A program made the position numbers and the translations under genes. Below the pieces are notes generated by a model. It searched no databases. It was not told the origin of the DNA and was given only the letters and a program-made list of their open reading frames with translations. 36,197 bases of DNA from a virus: the IMG/VR virus record IMGVR_UViG_3300047510_003084, positions 1 through 36,197 of that record; one strand, written 5' to 3'. Positions 35,177 through 36,197 of the stretch are shown here, piece after piece (the first letter of the stretch is position 1; every line of letters begins with the position of its first letter).

Positions 35177-36197
35177 TTAAGACTTAATAAACGCGTTTGC
35201 AGAAACGTATAACGGGACAGTACCACCGAGACCAAGTGCAGCAATAACTAATGTGCTCGGGGTACCATTTATTTTAGTACCGAATCTACCAATCAGGCCT
35301 TCTAGGGCCTGAACCCCGGTACCAGATGATGTACCTTGACTTTTTGGTACAAACCCTGAGTATAAACTATAACCACCACTTAAACTTAAACTAGATGAAC
35401 CATAAGCGAATTCAAAATAGGAGTCGGAAGGTTTGTGCCAGCTTAGACTACCGCCTGTTATTACCGGATCTCTATATAAAATAAATTTTGCGTTTGAAGT
35501 GTTATCTGTATTAAATATAGAAAACTCTTTTAAAAATAAAGATAGATTAGAAGCTCCTGGAGCCAGTCTAAGCGCTAAAACTGGAGTTATAATATTATTC
35601 TGAACAGTTATTGTAGCTGAAGTAGCAGCCGTAACCGAATAACCTATTTCTTCAGGCGCGCCTTCTTCTACAACCGTGGAGCAAATATGTTTCATTGTGC
35701 CTGTACCCGGGCCAGTCTGTCTTATTTCATACCTCACAGGCTGGTTTGGAGAGGTCATATACGGCGCCGATAAAGCATTAAAATTAGTTGTATAATGCGC
35801 GTAGTATAATTTACCCTGCAAGTAAAAACCAAATCGGATTCTACCAAGACCGAGCCATTCATAATCCGCAGCAAAAATTTGCCCTTTAGTAAAGTCTATT
35901 GTAAGACCGGATGGCCCGGAACCATCAAGCTTATCTACGTTCCAACTCGATTGAGGTACAGTTACTGTGTTTACTGTACCTTGAGTTTTTACTATATTAA
36001 AACTTGGACCGTTTGATCCTATTTCTAAGTAAAACCCGTCAGATGGTGTATAAGGGGAGGCAGATAAACCTTGAAATAACCCTAATCTTTTTATAACATT
36101 AGCTTCTGGTGCTGCTACAAAAGTTAAATTTGTAAACATGCTTTTGCCTGGCTGGTAGTTAAAGCGAGCAGTTGACTGTCTTATTACAAAACCACTC
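35177..36197 (-). CDS. Tail/baseplate structural protein, 5' end outside window
   Basis: The frame runs open through the window edge. Upstream of the Met at 36139 it reads SGFVIRQSTARFNYQPGKSM, with no stop, so this Met is internal and the gene continues beyond 36197. The 'RQS..RF.YQPGKS' stretch, followed by an EWLGLGRIRFGFYLQGKLYY segment (about 110 residues later), is what I remember from large structural proteins of marine T4-like phages. The sequence is beta-rich and low in charge. It ends APEE...SANAFIKS. It is probably a tail-fibre or baseplate component; no specific T4 counterpart can be named. Confidence 0.82.
   Translation of the reverse strand, partial: SGFVIRQSTARFNYQPGKSMFTNLTFVAAPEANVIKRLGLFQGLSASPYTPSDGFYLEIGSNGPSFNIVKTQGTVNTVTVPQSSWNVDKLDGSGPSGLTIDFTKGQIFAADYEWLGLGRIRFGFYLQGKLYYAHYTTNFNALSAPYMTSPNQPVRYEIRQTGPGTGTMKHICSTVVEEGAPEEIGYSVTAATSATITVQNNIITPVLALRLAPGASNLSLFLKEFSIFNTDNTSNAKFILYRDPVITGGSLSWHKPSDSYFEFAYGSSSLSLSGGYSLYSGFVPKSQGTSSGTGVQALEGLIGRFGTKINGTPSTLVIAALGLGGTVPLYVSANAFIKS

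Noticed and set aside
1-36197. Insertion sequences, prophage integrase, CRISPR array
   Set aside because: None seen. The only mobile element recognised is the GIY-YIG homing endonuclease at 27203.

Overview
The window is part of the genome of a large contractile-tailed (T4-like, myovirus-type) bacteriophage. The evidence is a T4-type baseplate pair (gp25 and gp6 homologues), a gp44-type sliding-clamp loader, a gp16-like small terminase candidate, class I ribonucleotide reductase (nrdA/nrdB), PhoH, dUTPase, Hsp20, a GIY-YIG homing endonuclease and two tRNA genes, with tightly packed and often overlapping genes. The gene set (PhoH, Hsp20, FkbM-type methyltransferase, a protein resembling the DUF6267 family) recalls marine T4-like phages. 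The host cannot be named from the window. Both edge genes are cut by the window.

Layout. (1) 1-3.3 kb, plus strand: a tight array of small genes sharing an N-terminal tag (MRxQYKxLxEKY, with L-x-E at residues 8-10); five of them also share a C-terminal tag (A-x-V/I-x-L-D-I-stop). (2) 3.3-4.3 kb: a 51-codon gene, a decayed 34-bp copy of its start, T-rich repeats, one 116-aa gene and a 302-bp structured intergenic region. (3) 4.3-10.0 kb: about 18 small genes and two tRNAs (CAT and Lys-TTT) with a different, GC-richer codon style. Most transcription units have their own sigma70-like promoter (TTGCMA-16/17-CATACT or CATAAT) abutting the upstream stop codon and ending only 7-10 nt before the ATG, which predicts leaderless mRNAs. 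(4) 10.2-18.3 kb: a secreted-nuclease-like (SNase) gene, four glycosyltransferase-type genes and an FkbM methyltransferase, interleaved with tagged proteins that include a HigB/RelE-like protein and a leucine-rich-repeat protein. (5) 18.4-26.2 kb: small structural or tagged proteins, a fusion of a ligase-like KxDG domain with an HxGH nucleotidyltransferase, and the baseplate genes. (6) 26.2-36.2 kb: a possible virion protein, the homing endonuclease, clamp loader, dUTPase, small terminase candidate, a lipoprotein with a coiled coil and membrane helices, Hsp20, RNR, PhoH and a partial tail protein.

Main interpretation. The N-terminal tag places an L-x-E motif exactly where T4 internal proteins have their capsid-targeting sequence and gp21 cleavage site (MKTYQEFIAE). 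I therefore infer that this phage encodes a large set of proteins packaged in the head and injected with the DNA. A second, C-terminal LDI tag is found on seven of the window's proteins, including one in the early block written in a different codon style and the LRR protein. I know of no description of such a tag. The early block is a second notable system: an array of promoter-per-gene, apparently leaderless small genes.
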